The notes: a model not told the origin generated them from the sequence alone. A DNA stretch of 64,000 bases from a virus (IMGVR_UViG_3300020595_003017:1-64000), one strand, 5' to 3'; counted from the first letter of the stretch, positions 23,621 to 33,279 are shown. Numbers and translations are program-made.

Positions 23621-26600
23621 ATGGCTGACGAAAGAAAGTTTAAGTTCATATCTCCAGGCGTTTTTATAGACGAAATTGACAACTCCCAATTACCTGCCGA
23701 ACCCGGTACAATTGGACCTTTGGTCATAGGAACAGCCCCCCAGGGACCAGCTATGGTTCCAGTTACAATTAATTCTTTTTCGGATTTGGTAGAGACCTTT
23801 GGAGAGCCAAATGCCGGACAGCCCGCAGAAGATGCTTTTCGAACTGGGCAGTTAAGTGCCCCAAGTTATGGGCTTTATGCTGCTCAAGCATGGCTTAGAA
23901 ACAATGCGCCCCTGACTTTTATGCGTCTTGTTGGAGAGCAGGACCCCGACGCTAACACTGCTGGTAAAGCAGGCTGGAAAGCCGGAACACTTGACGCTGA
24001 CCCAGCTAACGGCGGTGCATTTGCACTTGTAGCTTTCCCGAGTGGGGCGGTAGCCGCTGCTAATGCGCCCGCAGCAGTAGCTGTGTCGGGTGCAGTCGCA
24101 GCCATCTTTTATGCTAACGAGGGTCGAGTTGTTCTTAGTGGTGCCCATGCTGGACCGACAGCCCTCGCCTCTCGTCTCGGCACAGGAAGCCTTTCGACGC
24201 TAATAGAGACGGATGCTAAAGGTCGATTCCATTTGGCGTTTGCACCCAATGGAACAGATTCGCTGTCTGATTATACAGCCCACGTCTCTTTAAACCCGGA
24301 TGACAGAAACTTTATTAGAAAGGTCCTGAATACAAACCCAACAGTTGTTAACTCAACAGTCACCACACAACAGACTCGAACTGCTAATCAAGGCGGTGGC
24401 TATTGGCTTGGGGAGTCCTTTGAAAGACAGCTTTTGACAATGGGCTCAGCGTCGATGGGTGTGATGAGTAATAGTATTTACGGACAGAAGCATCATTTGG
24501 CCTTATTTCCAATGAGAAGCCAAGCCTCAACTACCCAAGATCAAAATGATCACCAATACGGATCTTTAAAAGCTTCAACTGGTTGGTATATAGCACAAAA
24601 CTTGAACGACGGTGCTGATGCTACTTACCAGGCTCAAGGTCAACAAAAACTTTTTAGACTTGAGGCAAGAACTGGCGGACAATCAGCACAGAGACGTGTT
24701 AAGATTAGTATTGAAAACATTAAGGCACCCGAGGGTGAGTTTGAAAGATACGGTAGCTTCTCGGTTGTTGTTAGAAAATTAGACGATACTGATTTGAATC
24801 AAAAAATCTTAGAACGATATGATTCACTCAATCTAAACCCTGCATCGACAAATTATATTGCCAGAGTGATTGGTGATAAGTTTGTGACCTACGATACAAC
24901 CACAAAAACAAACCGTGAGTACGGTAACTTTACCAATAACTCAAAATATATTCGTGTTGCTATGGATGAGGATGTTGATAGAGGCACAACAAACGCAGAG
25001 TTCCTGCCGTTTGGTGTTTTTGGACCGCTGACCTATCGTGCTGCTCTTGTTACTAGCGGCTCGGGCGGACTTGTTGACTATGGAAAGGAACAAGCATCTT
25101 CACAGCTTAGTGGAGCCCGTGGCGGTTTTGCCACTATGCTTGACAGTAGTGATGATGGGACGTTCGGCGACCCAGGCGGATATCACGCCTCTAGCTTCGG
25201 CGGCACGGAGAATGAATTCCTTGTTTTCTACGACCAAGCTGACGCAGCCAAGATTTGTTCGAACACCATAACCTTTACAGGGTCTTTTGTCTTCCCATCG
25301 ACGCCATTACGCCGTCACCAAAACTGGGGCAGGGCTGGAGTTCCAATGAAGCAAGTTTATTGGGGCGCTTGGACTGGTATCAAGCACAGCGATCAAACTT
25401 TTGATCTTGGTGTGTTAGATACACTAACGGCCAGAGCAAGCGGACTTGAAACAGTGATATCGCCTACGACACCAAAAGATGTCGCACCATCTTTTCAGGC
25501 AAATATCGGCAACTCACCGGATCACAATGAGCCCATGATGGGTAGAGGAACAGCTAATTCCTCATCCACCGACCCACTACAACATGCTTGGGTGTTTACC
25601 CTTGATGATGTGGCGGAACACTCGGCATCTCTTGGTCTTGGTGGAGGATATGTTTACATGTCCGGTACAAGACAAGCCGGAAGTAGCATTTCGGCACTGT
25701 CTGGTGGGTACACAGGCTCCCTTAATAAAGGTCTTGATAGATTCACTACTTTGCTGCATGGCGGATTTGACGGAACTGATATTACAGAAAGAGATCCTTT
25801 CAGAAACAGTGCCACAGCCGCTGGTACAGCAGAGGTCGATAGTTCGAAGTTGCACTCCCTCAAGAGAGCAATTAATATTATCTCCGACGTTGATCAGAAT
25901 CAATACAATATTGCAACGATGCCTGGCATCACACAGCCTGACGCAACTGATTACCTTTTGGAAAAAGTTGAAGAACGTGGTGATGCATTGGCGATCATTG
26001 ACTTGGAGAAGATTTACACTCCTGATACCGAGAGCACCGCAAGTGCCTCGTCTAGAAACTCTTTCACGATAAAGCAAGCTACAGACGCTCTTAAAGCTAG
26101 AAACATTAATAATAGCTATGGCGCTGCTTACGCTCCGTGGGTGCAAATTCAGGACACCATCTCTAATAGATTGCTTTGGGTACCTCCTTCGGTTGTTGCC
26201 TTGGGCGCTCTGTCATCGAACGACAGGATTGCTGCACCTTGGTTCGCTCCGGCTGGATTCACCAGAGGCGGATTGTCTGAGGGTGCTGGAGGTATTCCGG
26301 TCCTTGATGTCACGAAGAGACTAACTTCGGACGATAGAGATGATCTGTATGAAGCAGGTATTAACCCAATCGCTAAATTCCCGGCTGAAGGAATTGTGAT
26401 CTTCGGGCAAAAGACTCTGCAACAAACAGCGTCTGCGCTTGATAGAATCAACGTAAGAAGATTGTTAGTGTTCTTGAAGAGAGAAATATCTTTCATTGCC
26501 TCAAGATTACTGTTTGCTCAGAACACCCAGGACACTTGGAACCGCTTTTTACAGCAGGCCACACCAGTGTTGGAAGGTGTTAAGTCACAGTTTGGTATTG

Positions 26601-26758
26601 ATGACTTCCGACTTATCTTGGATGAGACAACAACAACACCTGACTTAGTGGATAGAAATATTATCTACTCTAAGTTGATTGTGAAGCCAACTCGTTCCGC
26701 AGAATTCTTTGCGATCGACTTTGTTATTACGAACAGCGGTGCTTCTTTTGAGGACTAA
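23621..26758 (+). CDS. g18: Tail sheath protein (T4 gp18-like), oversized
   Basis: 1045 residues from ATG 23621 (TTG one codon earlier). The N-terminus KFISPGVFIDEIDNSQLP and the C-terminal core (GIVIFGQKTLQQTASALDRI, INVRRLLVFLKREISFIASR, PTRSAEFFAIDFVI) are classic contractile-sheath landmarks. T4 gp18 is 659 aa; the extra length lies in the middle (about residues 120-780), rich in Gly/Ser/Thr, and probably forms additional surface domains. The AAGGAGA ribosome binding site is well placed. Confidence 0.93.
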   Translation: MADERKFKFISPGVFIDEIDNSQLPAEPGTIGPLVIGTAPQGPAMVPVTINSFSDLVETFGEPNAGQPAEDAFRTGQLSAPSYGLYAAQAWLRNNAPLTFMRLVGEQDPDANTAGKAGWKAGTLDADPANGGAFALVAFPSGAVAAANAPAAVAVSGAVAAIFYANEGRVVLSGAHAGPTALASRLGTGSLSTLIETDAKGRFHLAFAPNGTDSLSDYTAHVSLNPDDRNFIRKVLNTNPTVVNSTVTTQQTRTANQGGGYWLGESFERQLLTMGSASMGVMSNSIYGQKHHLALFPMRSQASTTQDQNDHQYGSLKASTGWYIAQNLNDGADATYQAQGQQKLFRLEARTGGQSAQRRVKISIENIKAPEGEFERYGSFSVVVRKLDDTDLNQKILERYDSLNLNPASTNYIARVIGDKFVTYDTTTKTNREYGNFTNNSKYIRVAMDEDVDRGTTNAEFLPFGVFGPLTYRAALVTSGSGGLVDYGKEQASSQLSGARGGFATMLDSSDDGTFGDPGGYHASSFGGTENEFLVFYDQADAAKICSNTITFTGSFVFPSTPLRRHQNWGRAGVPMKQVYWGAWTGIKHSDQTFDLGVLDTLTARASGLETVISPTTPKDVAPSFQANIGNSPDHNEPMMGRGTANSSSTDPLQHAWVFTLDDVAEHSASLGLGGGYVYMSGTRQAGSSISALSGGYTGSLNKGLDRFTTLLHGGFDGTDITERDPFRNSATAAGTAEVDSSKLHSLKRAINIISDVDQNQYNIATMPGITQPDATDYLLEKVEERGDALAIIDLEKIYTPDTESTASASSRNSFTIKQATDALKARNINNSYGAAYAPWVQIQDTISNRLLWVPPSVVALGALSSNDRIAAPWFAPAGFTRGGLSEGAGGIPVLDVTKRLTSDDRDDLYEAGINPIAKFPAEGIVIFGQKTLQQTASALDRINVRRLLVFLKREISFIASRLLFAQNTQDTWNRFLQQATPVLEGVKSQFGIDDFRLILDETTTTPDLVDRNIIYSKLIVKPTRSAEFFAIDFVITNSGASFED

Positions 26759-26772
26759 AAAAGTTATAAGGA

Positions 26773-26780
26773 ACTATTTA
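26773..26780 (+). promoter_or_regulatory. ACTATTTA motif upstream of tail tube
   Basis: Perfect motif 33 nt before ATG 26814, in the 55-bp gap between sheath and tube. GAGGAG follows as ribosome binding site. Confidence 0.5.
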
Positions 26781-26813
26781 GGTATAGTATTTCTTTCGAG
26801 GAGAAACTAAATT

Positions 26814-27341
26814 ATGAGTGGACTTTTTTGGAGTAACGTCAATACTGATCCAAAGCGCCGTTTTAGATTTATACTTACTGCTGGCAATATTCCAATTTGG
26901 ACTATTAAAACAGTAACTAAGCCAGCCGTGACGGTAGGGGCGGTAGAACACCAGTTCCTCAACCACACTTTTAAGTATCCTGGCAGAGTGACCTGGAACA
27001 ACATTACGATGACCCTCGTAGATCCTGTTGATCCAGATTTGGCCTTTACATTCTTGGACAAACTCCGCAAGTCGGGTTATGACTATCCGACTTCTGACCG
27101 TGTTAGAGGCACGATCAACAAGAAGGACGCTGCTGGAGTTCAAGGTATCGGTGGTGTTAGTATAGCTCAAATCGACGCTGAGGGCAAAGAGATAGAAAAA
27201 TGGAAATTAACAAATCCATTTATTGTCAATATAGATTTTGGTGGTAACTTAGATTATGCTGCTGATGAAATGAATGAGATCTCCGTTGAGATTGCATATG
27301 ATTGGGCTGAGCTTGTCACAAAGGGCAAAGTAGCTAGATAA
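26814..27341 (+). CDS. g19: Tail tube protein (T4 gp19-like)
   Basis: 175 residues (T4 gp19 is 163). KRRFRFILTAGNIPIWTIKT, FKYPGRVTWNNITMTLVDPV and a C-terminal ISVEIAYDWAEL form the typical tube fold. Hexameric rings of this protein stack inside the sheath as the DNA conduit. Gene order sheath-tube is as in T4. Confidence 0.93.
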   Translation: MSGLFWSNVNTDPKRRFRFILTAGNIPIWTIKTVTKPAVTVGAVEHQFLNHTFKYPGRVTWNNITMTLVDPVDPDLAFTFLDKLRKSGYDYPTSDRVRGTINKKDAAGVQGIGGVSIAQIDAEGKEIEKWKLTNPFIVNIDFGGNLDYAADEMNEISVEIAYDWAELVTKGKVAR

Positions 27342-27380
27342 TTTTAAACAATCACTTTTTATCTGGTAGAGTATTAATAG

Positions 27381-27388
27381 GTTATTTA
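27381..27388 (+). promoter_or_regulatory. GTTATTTA, variant of the putative late motif
   Basis: Matches ACTATTTA at six of eight positions and lies 13 nt before ATG 27402. A transcript starting about 10 bp downstream would leave almost no leader, so it is the least convincing member of the set. Confidence 0.25.
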
Positions 27389-27401
27389 GAAAGGTTATAG
27401 A

Positions 27402-28280
27402 ATGAGTAGAAATGAAGGAAGAGTAAACCCATCTGAGGACGAGGCTCTTGAACAAGAAGAGCCGACTCCTATGAGTTATCCAACTCGCCCACCCTCGTCA
27501 GACGATTCTGGTTTTAATTGGACCAATCCGACATATTTTGTTGATTTACCGAGCAAGGGTAAGTTCTATCCTCCGTCACATCCTCTTCACGGCAAAGAGC
27601 ACGTTGAAATTAAGTATATGACCGCCAAAGAGGAGGATTATCTTACATCTCAGCCACTGCTTCGTAAAGGAATTGCGATAGATAGAGTCCTTGAGAGTGT
27701 CTTGGTTGATAAATCAATTGATTTAGACGGTCTGCTTCTTGGCGACAAGAACGCCATCATGGTTGGAGCTAGAATTACAGGCTATGGCGAAGAGTACTCT
27801 GTAAATGTTACCTGTCCTAAGTGCAAAGCTGACACAAATTACGAATTTAATTTAGAACAGATCGAAAACTGGGATTTTGAATCAAAGCTAGAGGAACTAG
27901 CTTGTGAGTTCACACCCAAGAACACTGTTCTGGTGCAGCTTCCCCTATCCAAGGTTGATGTTGAGATTAAGCTTCTTAATGGACATGATGATAAGAAATT
28001 AACGGATCAGGCAACCAAAAAAAGTAAAAAGAACTTAGACTCTAGCACCCTTACAGACCAACTGAGAGCTTTCATTGTTTCCGTTAATGGTATTGACTCG
28101 CCTTTTGCAATTGCAAACTTTGTGACTGGGATGCCTGCGAGAGATTCAAAGTTTCTAAGAAACTTGTATGTTGACATCGCCCCCAACATTGACTTAACCC
28201 AAGAATTTGAGTGTTCCAGATGCGGACACACAGCGGACATGGAGGTTCCGCTCGGCGTCAACTTTTTTTGGCCTGAGTGA
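27402..28280 (+). CDS. Baseplate/tail assembly chaperone (gp26-like), upstream frame
   Basis: 292 residues. FVDLPSKGKFYPPSHPLHGK and YMTAKEEDYLTSQPLLRKGI match a gp26-type family present in T4-like phages. Two zinc-type pairs, CPKC near 145 and CSRC near 273, probably bind one metal. The gene lies between tube and tape measure, the standard place for tail assembly chaperones. It ends LGVNFFWPE just after a T7 run; a longer product by frameshifting into the next frame is likely. Confidence 0.78.
   Translation: MSRNEGRVNPSEDEALEQEEPTPMSYPTRPPSSDDSGFNWTNPTYFVDLPSKGKFYPPSHPLHGKEHVEIKYMTAKEEDYLTSQPLLRKGIAIDRVLESVLVDKSIDLDGLLLGDKNAIMVGARITGYGEEYSVNVTCPKCKADTNYEFNLEQIENWDFESKLEELACEFTPKNTVLVQLPLSKVDVEIKLLNGHDDKKLTDQATKKSKKNLDSSTLTDQLRAFIVSVNGIDSPFAIANFVTGMPARDSKFLRNLYVDIAPNIDLTQEFECSRCGHTADMEVPLGVNFFWPE
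28263..28269 (+). promoter_or_regulatory. Candidate programmed frameshift site (T7 run)
   Basis: Codons AAC TTT TTT TGG in the upstream frame. Seven consecutive T residues let a Phe-tRNA re-pair on TTT after either a +1 or a -2 shift, both of which enter the downstream open frame. The upstream frame stops 9 nt later (TGA 28278-28280). Confidence 0.6.
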
Positions 28281-28449
28281 AGATAATAAAGAATACATCT
28301 ACGAAGAAATATTTCAATTAGTATACTATGGTGGATGGTCTTTTAGAGAATGTTACAATCTGCCCGTGCTAATAAGGCGATGGTTCATAAACAGGTTTTC
28401 GGCAGAAAAACAAAAAGAAGCTGAAATCCGAAGCAGGGGATCATCATAA
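28270..28449 (+). CDS. Frameshift extension of the tail assembly chaperone
   Basis: An open frame of 59 residues after the T7 run (GLSEDNKEYIYEEIFQLVYY, then GGWSFRECYNLPVLIRRWFI). It contains no Met at all; only a TTG at 28207, inside the upstream gene, could start it independently. Its composition is protein-like, with an aromatic helical region. In most long-tailed phages two overlapping frames between tube and tape-measure genes yield a short and a long chaperone by frameshifting, the long form contacting the tape measure. The shift direction (+1 or -2) cannot be settled from sequence. Confidence 0.65.
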   Translation, partial: GLSEDNKEYIYEEIFQLVYYGGWSFRECYNLPVLIRRWFINRFSAEKQKEAEIRSRGSS

Positions 28450-28462
28450 AAGTTCTTAACAG

Positions 28463-28470
28463 ACTATTTA
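28463..28470 (+). promoter_or_regulatory. ACTATTTA motif upstream of small tail gene
   Basis: Perfect motif 21 nt before GTG 28492, in the 42-bp gap after the chaperone extension. Confidence 0.45.
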
Positions 28471-28491
28471 CTTAAGCTGTGAGGATACCCT

Positions 28492-28824
28492 GTGAAAGAT
28501 AAAATAGATTTTGAAAACGAGGTTCTTGACTTAGATGAGATCAAGAATACTTTGAACGAAAATATTCTCCACGTCTTTGCTGCGTGGATTGAGTATTTGT
28601 TATCTAAAATGTTCAAAGGAAGAAGAGTGCCAGTTCGTGTTCGGGGCAACCGAATTGAAGTGGAGCGGTTCACCGATGCCCTGGTGAATGAAAAAAGATA
28701 TATGGACTACATCAAGAAATATGGACTTGATGACCCCATGACCTACAAGCAAAAATCAAAACTTGACGTTGCGATTAAAAAGTTTGAACGTGAGGCAAGA
28801 ATAAATTGGCCAATCAGAAACTAA
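28492..28824 (+). CDS. Small tail-region protein, 110 aa
   Basis: GTG start with GAGG eight nt upstream. Helical, with a basic middle segment (FKGRRVPVRVRGNRIEVERF) and a C-terminal helix. It lies between the chaperone and tape measure and is presumably tail-related. No family recognised. Confidence 0.7.
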   Translation: MKDKIDFENEVLDLDEIKNTLNENILHVFAAWIEYLLSKMFKGRRVPVRVRGNRIEVERFTDALVNEKRYMDYIKKYGLDDPMTYKQKSKLDVAIKKFEREARINWPIRN

Positions 28825-28846
28825 TCACACCGTGGAGATTTAGCAG

Positions 28847-31312
28847 ATGGTAGCGAAGGGCGTCAAAAGCGGCGCAAGGGCTGTTGCGGATCTTACTAAA
28901 AAAGTCACCCGAAGCGGCGGAGCCGGGCGAGCAATTAGAAATGAGATGATAGCAGAGGGCGGAATGGAAGCCCTTGAAGAATTTATGGAGGCGTCCAAGA
29001 ACACGGCGCAGCGGGTAGCTGAAACTCTGAACCCGATGAAGGGTGTCATACAGGGAATTCAGTCAGCTTTTGGTGTTTCAATACCAAAAAACTTTGCTGA
29101 TCTAACGGCAGAAATTATAAAACTCAATGTTCAGTTAGACGATCTTCAGGTTGATGTTGGTCGTTCCACTGGATTATTTACACAGCTAGGATCTCAGATA
29201 GAGGTCTTAACAAAACAAAATCGACAACTAGGTGTTACTTTCGATCGAACCGCCAAAGCAATGATGTCTTTGGACTCAGGCTTTAGTAGTCTTTATAGAC
29301 AAACCACTGTACAACAGCAAGCTACTCTTAGGTTGACTTTTGCCCTAGAAAATCTCGGCGTCGCTGCTGATGATACCGGACGAGGACTTGAAGTATTTAC
29401 CCGTGGCATGGCTTCCTCTGATAAAGCCGCCCAGCAAAGCGTTAAAAATCTTATTAATCTTGCTAGGGAGATAAGGTTCAAGGGTGGACCAGCCCAAATG
29501 ATGAGAGATATTGCTGAAATAGGTCCAATGATAGTCAAATTTGGTTCAAGCTCAGAGCAGGTTATGGGTGACCTGGCCAAACACGCTCGTGCAACCGGTT
29601 TAGAGATGAGGCAAATTTTTGATGTGTCTGATCAATTTGATACATTTGAGGGAGCCCTAGATAAAGCAGGGCAGCTTAATGCACAATTTGGATTAGGGCT
29701 TGATTCGATTGCACTAATGCAAGCAGATGATGCAGAAAGAAGAGATATAATTGTTGGTAGATTTAGTGAATTGTATGGTAACTTTGAATCCCTAGACAAG
29801 CGGCAGAAACAAATTATGGGCGAGACATTAGGCTTTGGCTCGGACATATTAGCTACTAGAAAATATTTTGAAGAGATGCCTATGTTTAAGGACTCTGTTA
29901 CCTCAATTGAACAGGCAGCCGTCGAACAAACAAAATTGAGCGAAAGAGGACAGGCAGCTATGGAAGGCGTTATCCGTGACGCTGGCGACACCATGCTTCC
30001 GGGTCTTGGCGCTAGTGTAAATCAAGTTGTTGGATCCACGTTGGACTCTTTTAAGAACTTGTCAAATTCTACTGATCTTATCTCTATGGAAATGAAGAGA
30101 CAATTTGGACTTCAAATGATGGGACCAGGCTTAGCTAAGGAAACAGCCGATGCACTATCTGGCGCAGCGCAGATAATAACAACAATGCAAACAGGACCAG
30201 TAGCTACACCCGGCTTGGTGCCCTTAGCTGGTGCTGCTGGGGCGATGCCCCTTACAAATAGGGGTATTGACCTTGCGAACGCAACTCAGAATCCTTATAT
30301 GACTCCGCAAGGTATGCGTGATGCAGCAAGAAGAGGAAGAAACCCTGGACAACAACCCGCCGGTACGCCCACAGGTCAGCCTACCACCCCAGGTGGTTCG
30401 CCCTTCATCGACCTCGCCGCAGCGTCTACCGATGTAGCGGGTGCCGTCATCAGACCGGGCATGACCGCTGCTGAATTTACTAAAGCTATGGATCCTGATA
30501 ATGTTAGGGCAGCCAGAGAAGCATTTAAATTACAAAGATTACAGAAAATGGGTATGGATCTCGCCGCTGAAGACCCCGATGCATTTTTCAAACTTGCGAA
30601 GGCTCAGGCTCCCGGCGGCTCTCTGGAAACTTATAAGCGAGCTAGGGCCACTAATATTGCAAAGGGTGGACAAATTACCGTTGGTAACGTGGGTCGTAAA
30701 TTAGCCAAAGAGGGGCTTAAACGTGGTGCTAAAAAAGCAATTCCAGTTATTGGTGATGTTGCTTTTGGTTATATGGAGGCTGAAGAAAATATTGCACAAG
30801 GCATGAGCAAAGGAAAATCATACGCTCGTGAGGGTATTGGCGCAACTGCTGCCATTGGTGGTGGATTATTAGGTGCAGCTAAGGGCGCTGCATTTGGTGC
30901 TGCGGTTGGTGGACCTCTTGCACCAGTCACTGCTATACTTGGCGGTATCATAGGTGCCGTTGGGGTCAGCTTGGCGGCAGAGGCTACCGCTGAGGCTGGC
31001 TTTGATGCGATTGCCGGCAACGAGGTAAAAGACAGACGAAAAAAAGAAGAAGCAAGAGCAGCCTTACAAGTTCAAAAACAAGCACCCCAAAAAATGGCGA
31101 ACAGTTACATGCAAGCGATGTATGGGCAACAACAAAGACAACCAACAGAAATGGGTGCTACTATACCGCTCCAAAATGTTATTAACATTAATGGTGCTGA
31201 AGTATACAACGATACAACAGATTTGAAATCACAACTTAATGTGACCACTGGTCGTCAACCTCCTCGTCCGCAGCGCATGAACCTGCCGGCTGTCACCACG
31301 AATAGTAGGTAA
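28847..31312 (+). CDS. Tape measure protein
   Basis: 821 residues, mainly alpha-helical in the first 450. A Pro/Gly/Thr-rich spacer (about 480-520) follows, and a glycine-rich hydrophobic segment (GIGATAAIGGGLLGAAKGAA, AFGAAVGGPLAPVTAILGGI) lies near residue 670. Long helical tail-lumen proteins with a late hydrophobic zone behave as tape measures and may insert into the host membrane during DNA entry. Position after the chaperone pair supports this. Its length predicts a rather short tail if the usual proportionality of about 0.15 nm per residue holds. Confidence 0.8.
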   Translation: MVAKGVKSGARAVADLTKKVTRSGGAGRAIRNEMIAEGGMEALEEFMEASKNTAQRVAETLNPMKGVIQGIQSAFGVSIPKNFADLTAEIIKLNVQLDDLQVDVGRSTGLFTQLGSQIEVLTKQNRQLGVTFDRTAKAMMSLDSGFSSLYRQTTVQQQATLRLTFALENLGVAADDTGRGLEVFTRGMASSDKAAQQSVKNLINLAREIRFKGGPAQMMRDIAEIGPMIVKFGSSSEQVMGDLAKHARATGLEMRQIFDVSDQFDTFEGALDKAGQLNAQFGLGLDSIALMQADDAERRDIIVGRFSELYGNFESLDKRQKQIMGETLGFGSDILATRKYFEEMPMFKDSVTSIEQAAVEQTKLSERGQAAMEGVIRDAGDTMLPGLGASVNQVVGSTLDSFKNLSNSTDLISMEMKRQFGLQMMGPGLAKETADALSGAAQIITTMQTGPVATPGLVPLAGAAGAMPLTNRGIDLANATQNPYMTPQGMRDAARRGRNPGQQPAGTPTGQPTTPGGSPFIDLAAASTDVAGAVIRPGMTAAEFTKAMDPDNVRAAREAFKLQRLQKMGMDLAAEDPDAFFKLAKAQAPGGSLETYKRARATNIAKGGQITVGNVGRKLAKEGLKRGAKKAIPVIGDVAFGYMEAEENIAQGMSKGKSYAREGIGATAAIGGGLLGAAKGAAFGAAVGGPLAPVTAILGGIIGAVGVSLAAEATAEAGFDAIAGNEVKDRRKKEEARAALQVQKQAPQKMANSYMQAMYGQQQRQPTEMGATIPLQNVININGAEVYNDTTDLKSQLNVTTGRQPPRPQRMNLPAVTTNSR

Positions 31313-31315
31313 AAA

Positions 31316-32362
31316 ATGAAAATTAACAACAAAGAATTTTTTATGAGTTCCTTACCGGGTGAGTCTAGCCTTTTCAATAACGGGCAAAGACTAGAAATAA
31401 CACATTTGGCAACTGACTATTCAGTGGCCTTCTCGGCTTTCTTAGATGATTTTAGTGATGCATATACCTCTGAGTGGTCAGAAGAAGAATCATACGGACG
31501 CATGGATCCGATAGGAAACTTCATGATGACTCGCCGAAACATTTCAGTTTCTTGGAGAATTCCAGCAGCTAGTTTTCAACAAGCTAAAGATAATTTAGAT
31601 AAAATGAACAAAGTTGTATCATTCTTGTATCCTCTTTATGGGAAAGCGGGTGCCACGCAGTCTAACTTCATAAAGATGGGCCCTTACTGGAAAGTCAAGT
31701 TTGGTAACTTAATTTGTAATTCACTTGACGGGGGACCACTCTTAGGTTGGGTTAACGGGATCACCGTTGACCCCTTGTTTGAAGAGGGGACATTCATGCT
31801 AGACGGAGATAAGTTGCCCGGTGTAGAAACACCCGGCGCTGGCGATGGCACGAGGCACAACCCAAATGGAGCCGGTGTAAACTACTATCCTAAAACCTAT
31901 AAGCTTAATTTTGAAATGACTGTTCTGCACGAGCACTCCGTTGGGTGGAAAAAGAATGCGGAGGGGGACTTTATATTTAGAGGAAAAATGGGTAAGTCCA
32001 CCGAGGGTAAGAATTTCCCTTATAGGTCAGCCGCTGGAATAAATCAAGAAGATACCTTAAAGGTTCCCCGACGAACCCAGGATTCAATAGACGAGACAAG
32101 CTTAACAAGGGCACAGGTCATGCAAAGCCCCCAAGGAAGCCCCGGCAATAACCCCAATGACCCAGGCAAGATTCTCTTTGATGCACACGGGGAGAGGGCA
32201 CTTTGGTGGGAGAGAAAATATAATACGGAACTTGTTGACGGTAAAATTACATCAACAATGGTTGCCGCTGGTCCAAACGTTGAGTATTATGAAAAAGAAA
32301 ACCCTGTAGGGCTAGCGTTTGCCAGAGATGTGATGAACGATACAACCGGTAGAGGAAAATAA
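31316..32362 (+). CDS. Baseplate/tube-initiator-type protein, paralogue A
   Basis: 348 residues. Strong similarity to the next gene: LPGESSLFNNGQRLEITHLA, VAFSAFLDDFSD, GRMDPIGNFMMTRRNISVSW, LDKMNKVVSFLYPLYG, WKVKFGNLIC. Two paralogues directly after the tape measure recall T4 gp48/gp54, the tube-cap and tube-initiator pair with a tube-like fold; that equivalence is inferred from order and duplication. The C-terminal 120 residues are unlike paralogue B and look flexible. Confidence 0.7.
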   Translation: MKINNKEFFMSSLPGESSLFNNGQRLEITHLATDYSVAFSAFLDDFSDAYTSEWSEEESYGRMDPIGNFMMTRRNISVSWRIPAASFQQAKDNLDKMNKVVSFLYPLYGKAGATQSNFIKMGPYWKVKFGNLICNSLDGGPLLGWVNGITVDPLFEEGTFMLDGDKLPGVETPGAGDGTRHNPNGAGVNYYPKTYKLNFEMTVLHEHSVGWKKNAEGDFIFRGKMGKSTEGKNFPYRSAAGINQEDTLKVPRRTQDSIDETSLTRAQVMQSPQGSPGNNPNDPGKILFDAHGERALWWERKYNTELVDGKITSTMVAAGPNVEYYEKENPVGLAFARDVMNDTTGRGK

Positions 32363-32367
32363 TAATC

Positions 32368-33279
32368 ATGAAAAATTATTTTATGAAAACTGGGATGCCG
32401 GGTGAACAAAATCTCTTTAACGAAGGTTATCGCCTAGAGATAACTCACTTACCGACAGGATACTCGGTGGCCTTCTCTGCCTTTATAGACCAGATGAGTG
32501 ACTCTTACAATGCAAATTGGGCTTCGGAGCAAGTCTTTGGCAGAATGGATCCTATTGGTACCTACGAAAGAACAAAAAGGAACATCTCTGTCGTATGGAG
32601 AGTCCCTGCATCAGACGTTATCATGGCTAGAGACAACTTAGATAAAATGAACAGATTAGTATCTTTTTTGTATCCCACATATGGGAATTCTATGGGCGCA
32701 ACAATGATGACTCAATCGCCCATGTGGAGAGTTAAATTTGGAAATTTAATTTGTGATGCACGCACAGGGGACGGGCTTTTAGGCTGGGTTAGAGGCATAA
32801 CTATAGACCCAGCTTTAGACGAGGGAATATTTACACTAGACTCGAAAGCTCAAGCAGCTAATTCTGCTTTCGGTGCGGGCGTTGATTATTTTCCCAAAAC
32901 GGTTCGCTTGAATATTGAACTAGCGGTGGTGCATGAACATGACCTTGGCTGGGAAAACGTTGGTGGCACCGAGAGCGGCGAAGAAATATTTGTTTTTCGG
33001 GGATCGGGCAGAGAATCACAATCTGGACAGAAAGAGGGTATGGCTTTCCCGTATCCTTCCAGAAGACATGTCTCTGACCCGATACATGAAGTTTCAAAAA
33101 ATACAAAGCAGGGTTTAATAGACCTAAGGAAAGCTTTTAATTCCCTTCTTACAAGGCAGGATCCAATGGGGAATCTTGTTCAATTGGCTGTAGACGCCGT
33201 AAGCCCCACTGATGTCCCGGATCAAGATCGGACTGCTCAAAACGCCGTTCTAAGTGCGCAGACAGGAGGTAAGAAATAA
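32368..33279 (+). CDS. Baseplate/tube-initiator-type protein, paralogue B
   Basis: 303 residues with the same core as the preceding gene: MPGEQNLFNEGYRLEITHLP, VAFSAFIDQMSD, GRMDPIGTYERTKRNISVVW, LDKMNRLVSFLYPTYG, WRVKFGNLIC. The shared part covers roughly the first 220 residues. The stop overlaps the next start (TAATG). Confidence 0.7.
   Translation: MKNYFMKTGMPGEQNLFNEGYRLEITHLPTGYSVAFSAFIDQMSDSYNANWASEQVFGRMDPIGTYERTKRNISVVWRVPASDVIMARDNLDKMNRLVSFLYPTYGNSMGATMMTQSPMWRVKFGNLICDARTGDGLLGWVRGITIDPALDEGIFTLDSKAQAANSAFGAGVDYFPKTVRLNIELAVVHEHDLGWENVGGTESGEEIFVFRGSGRESQSGQKEGMAFPYPSRRHVSDPIHEVSKNTKQGLIDLRKAFNSLLTRQDPMGNLVQLAVDAVSPTDVPDQDRTAQNAVLSAQTGGKK

Noticed and set aside
25577-26146. 189-codon minus-strand open frame within the sheath gene
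   Set aside because: Shadow of the sheath C-terminal region; no start context.
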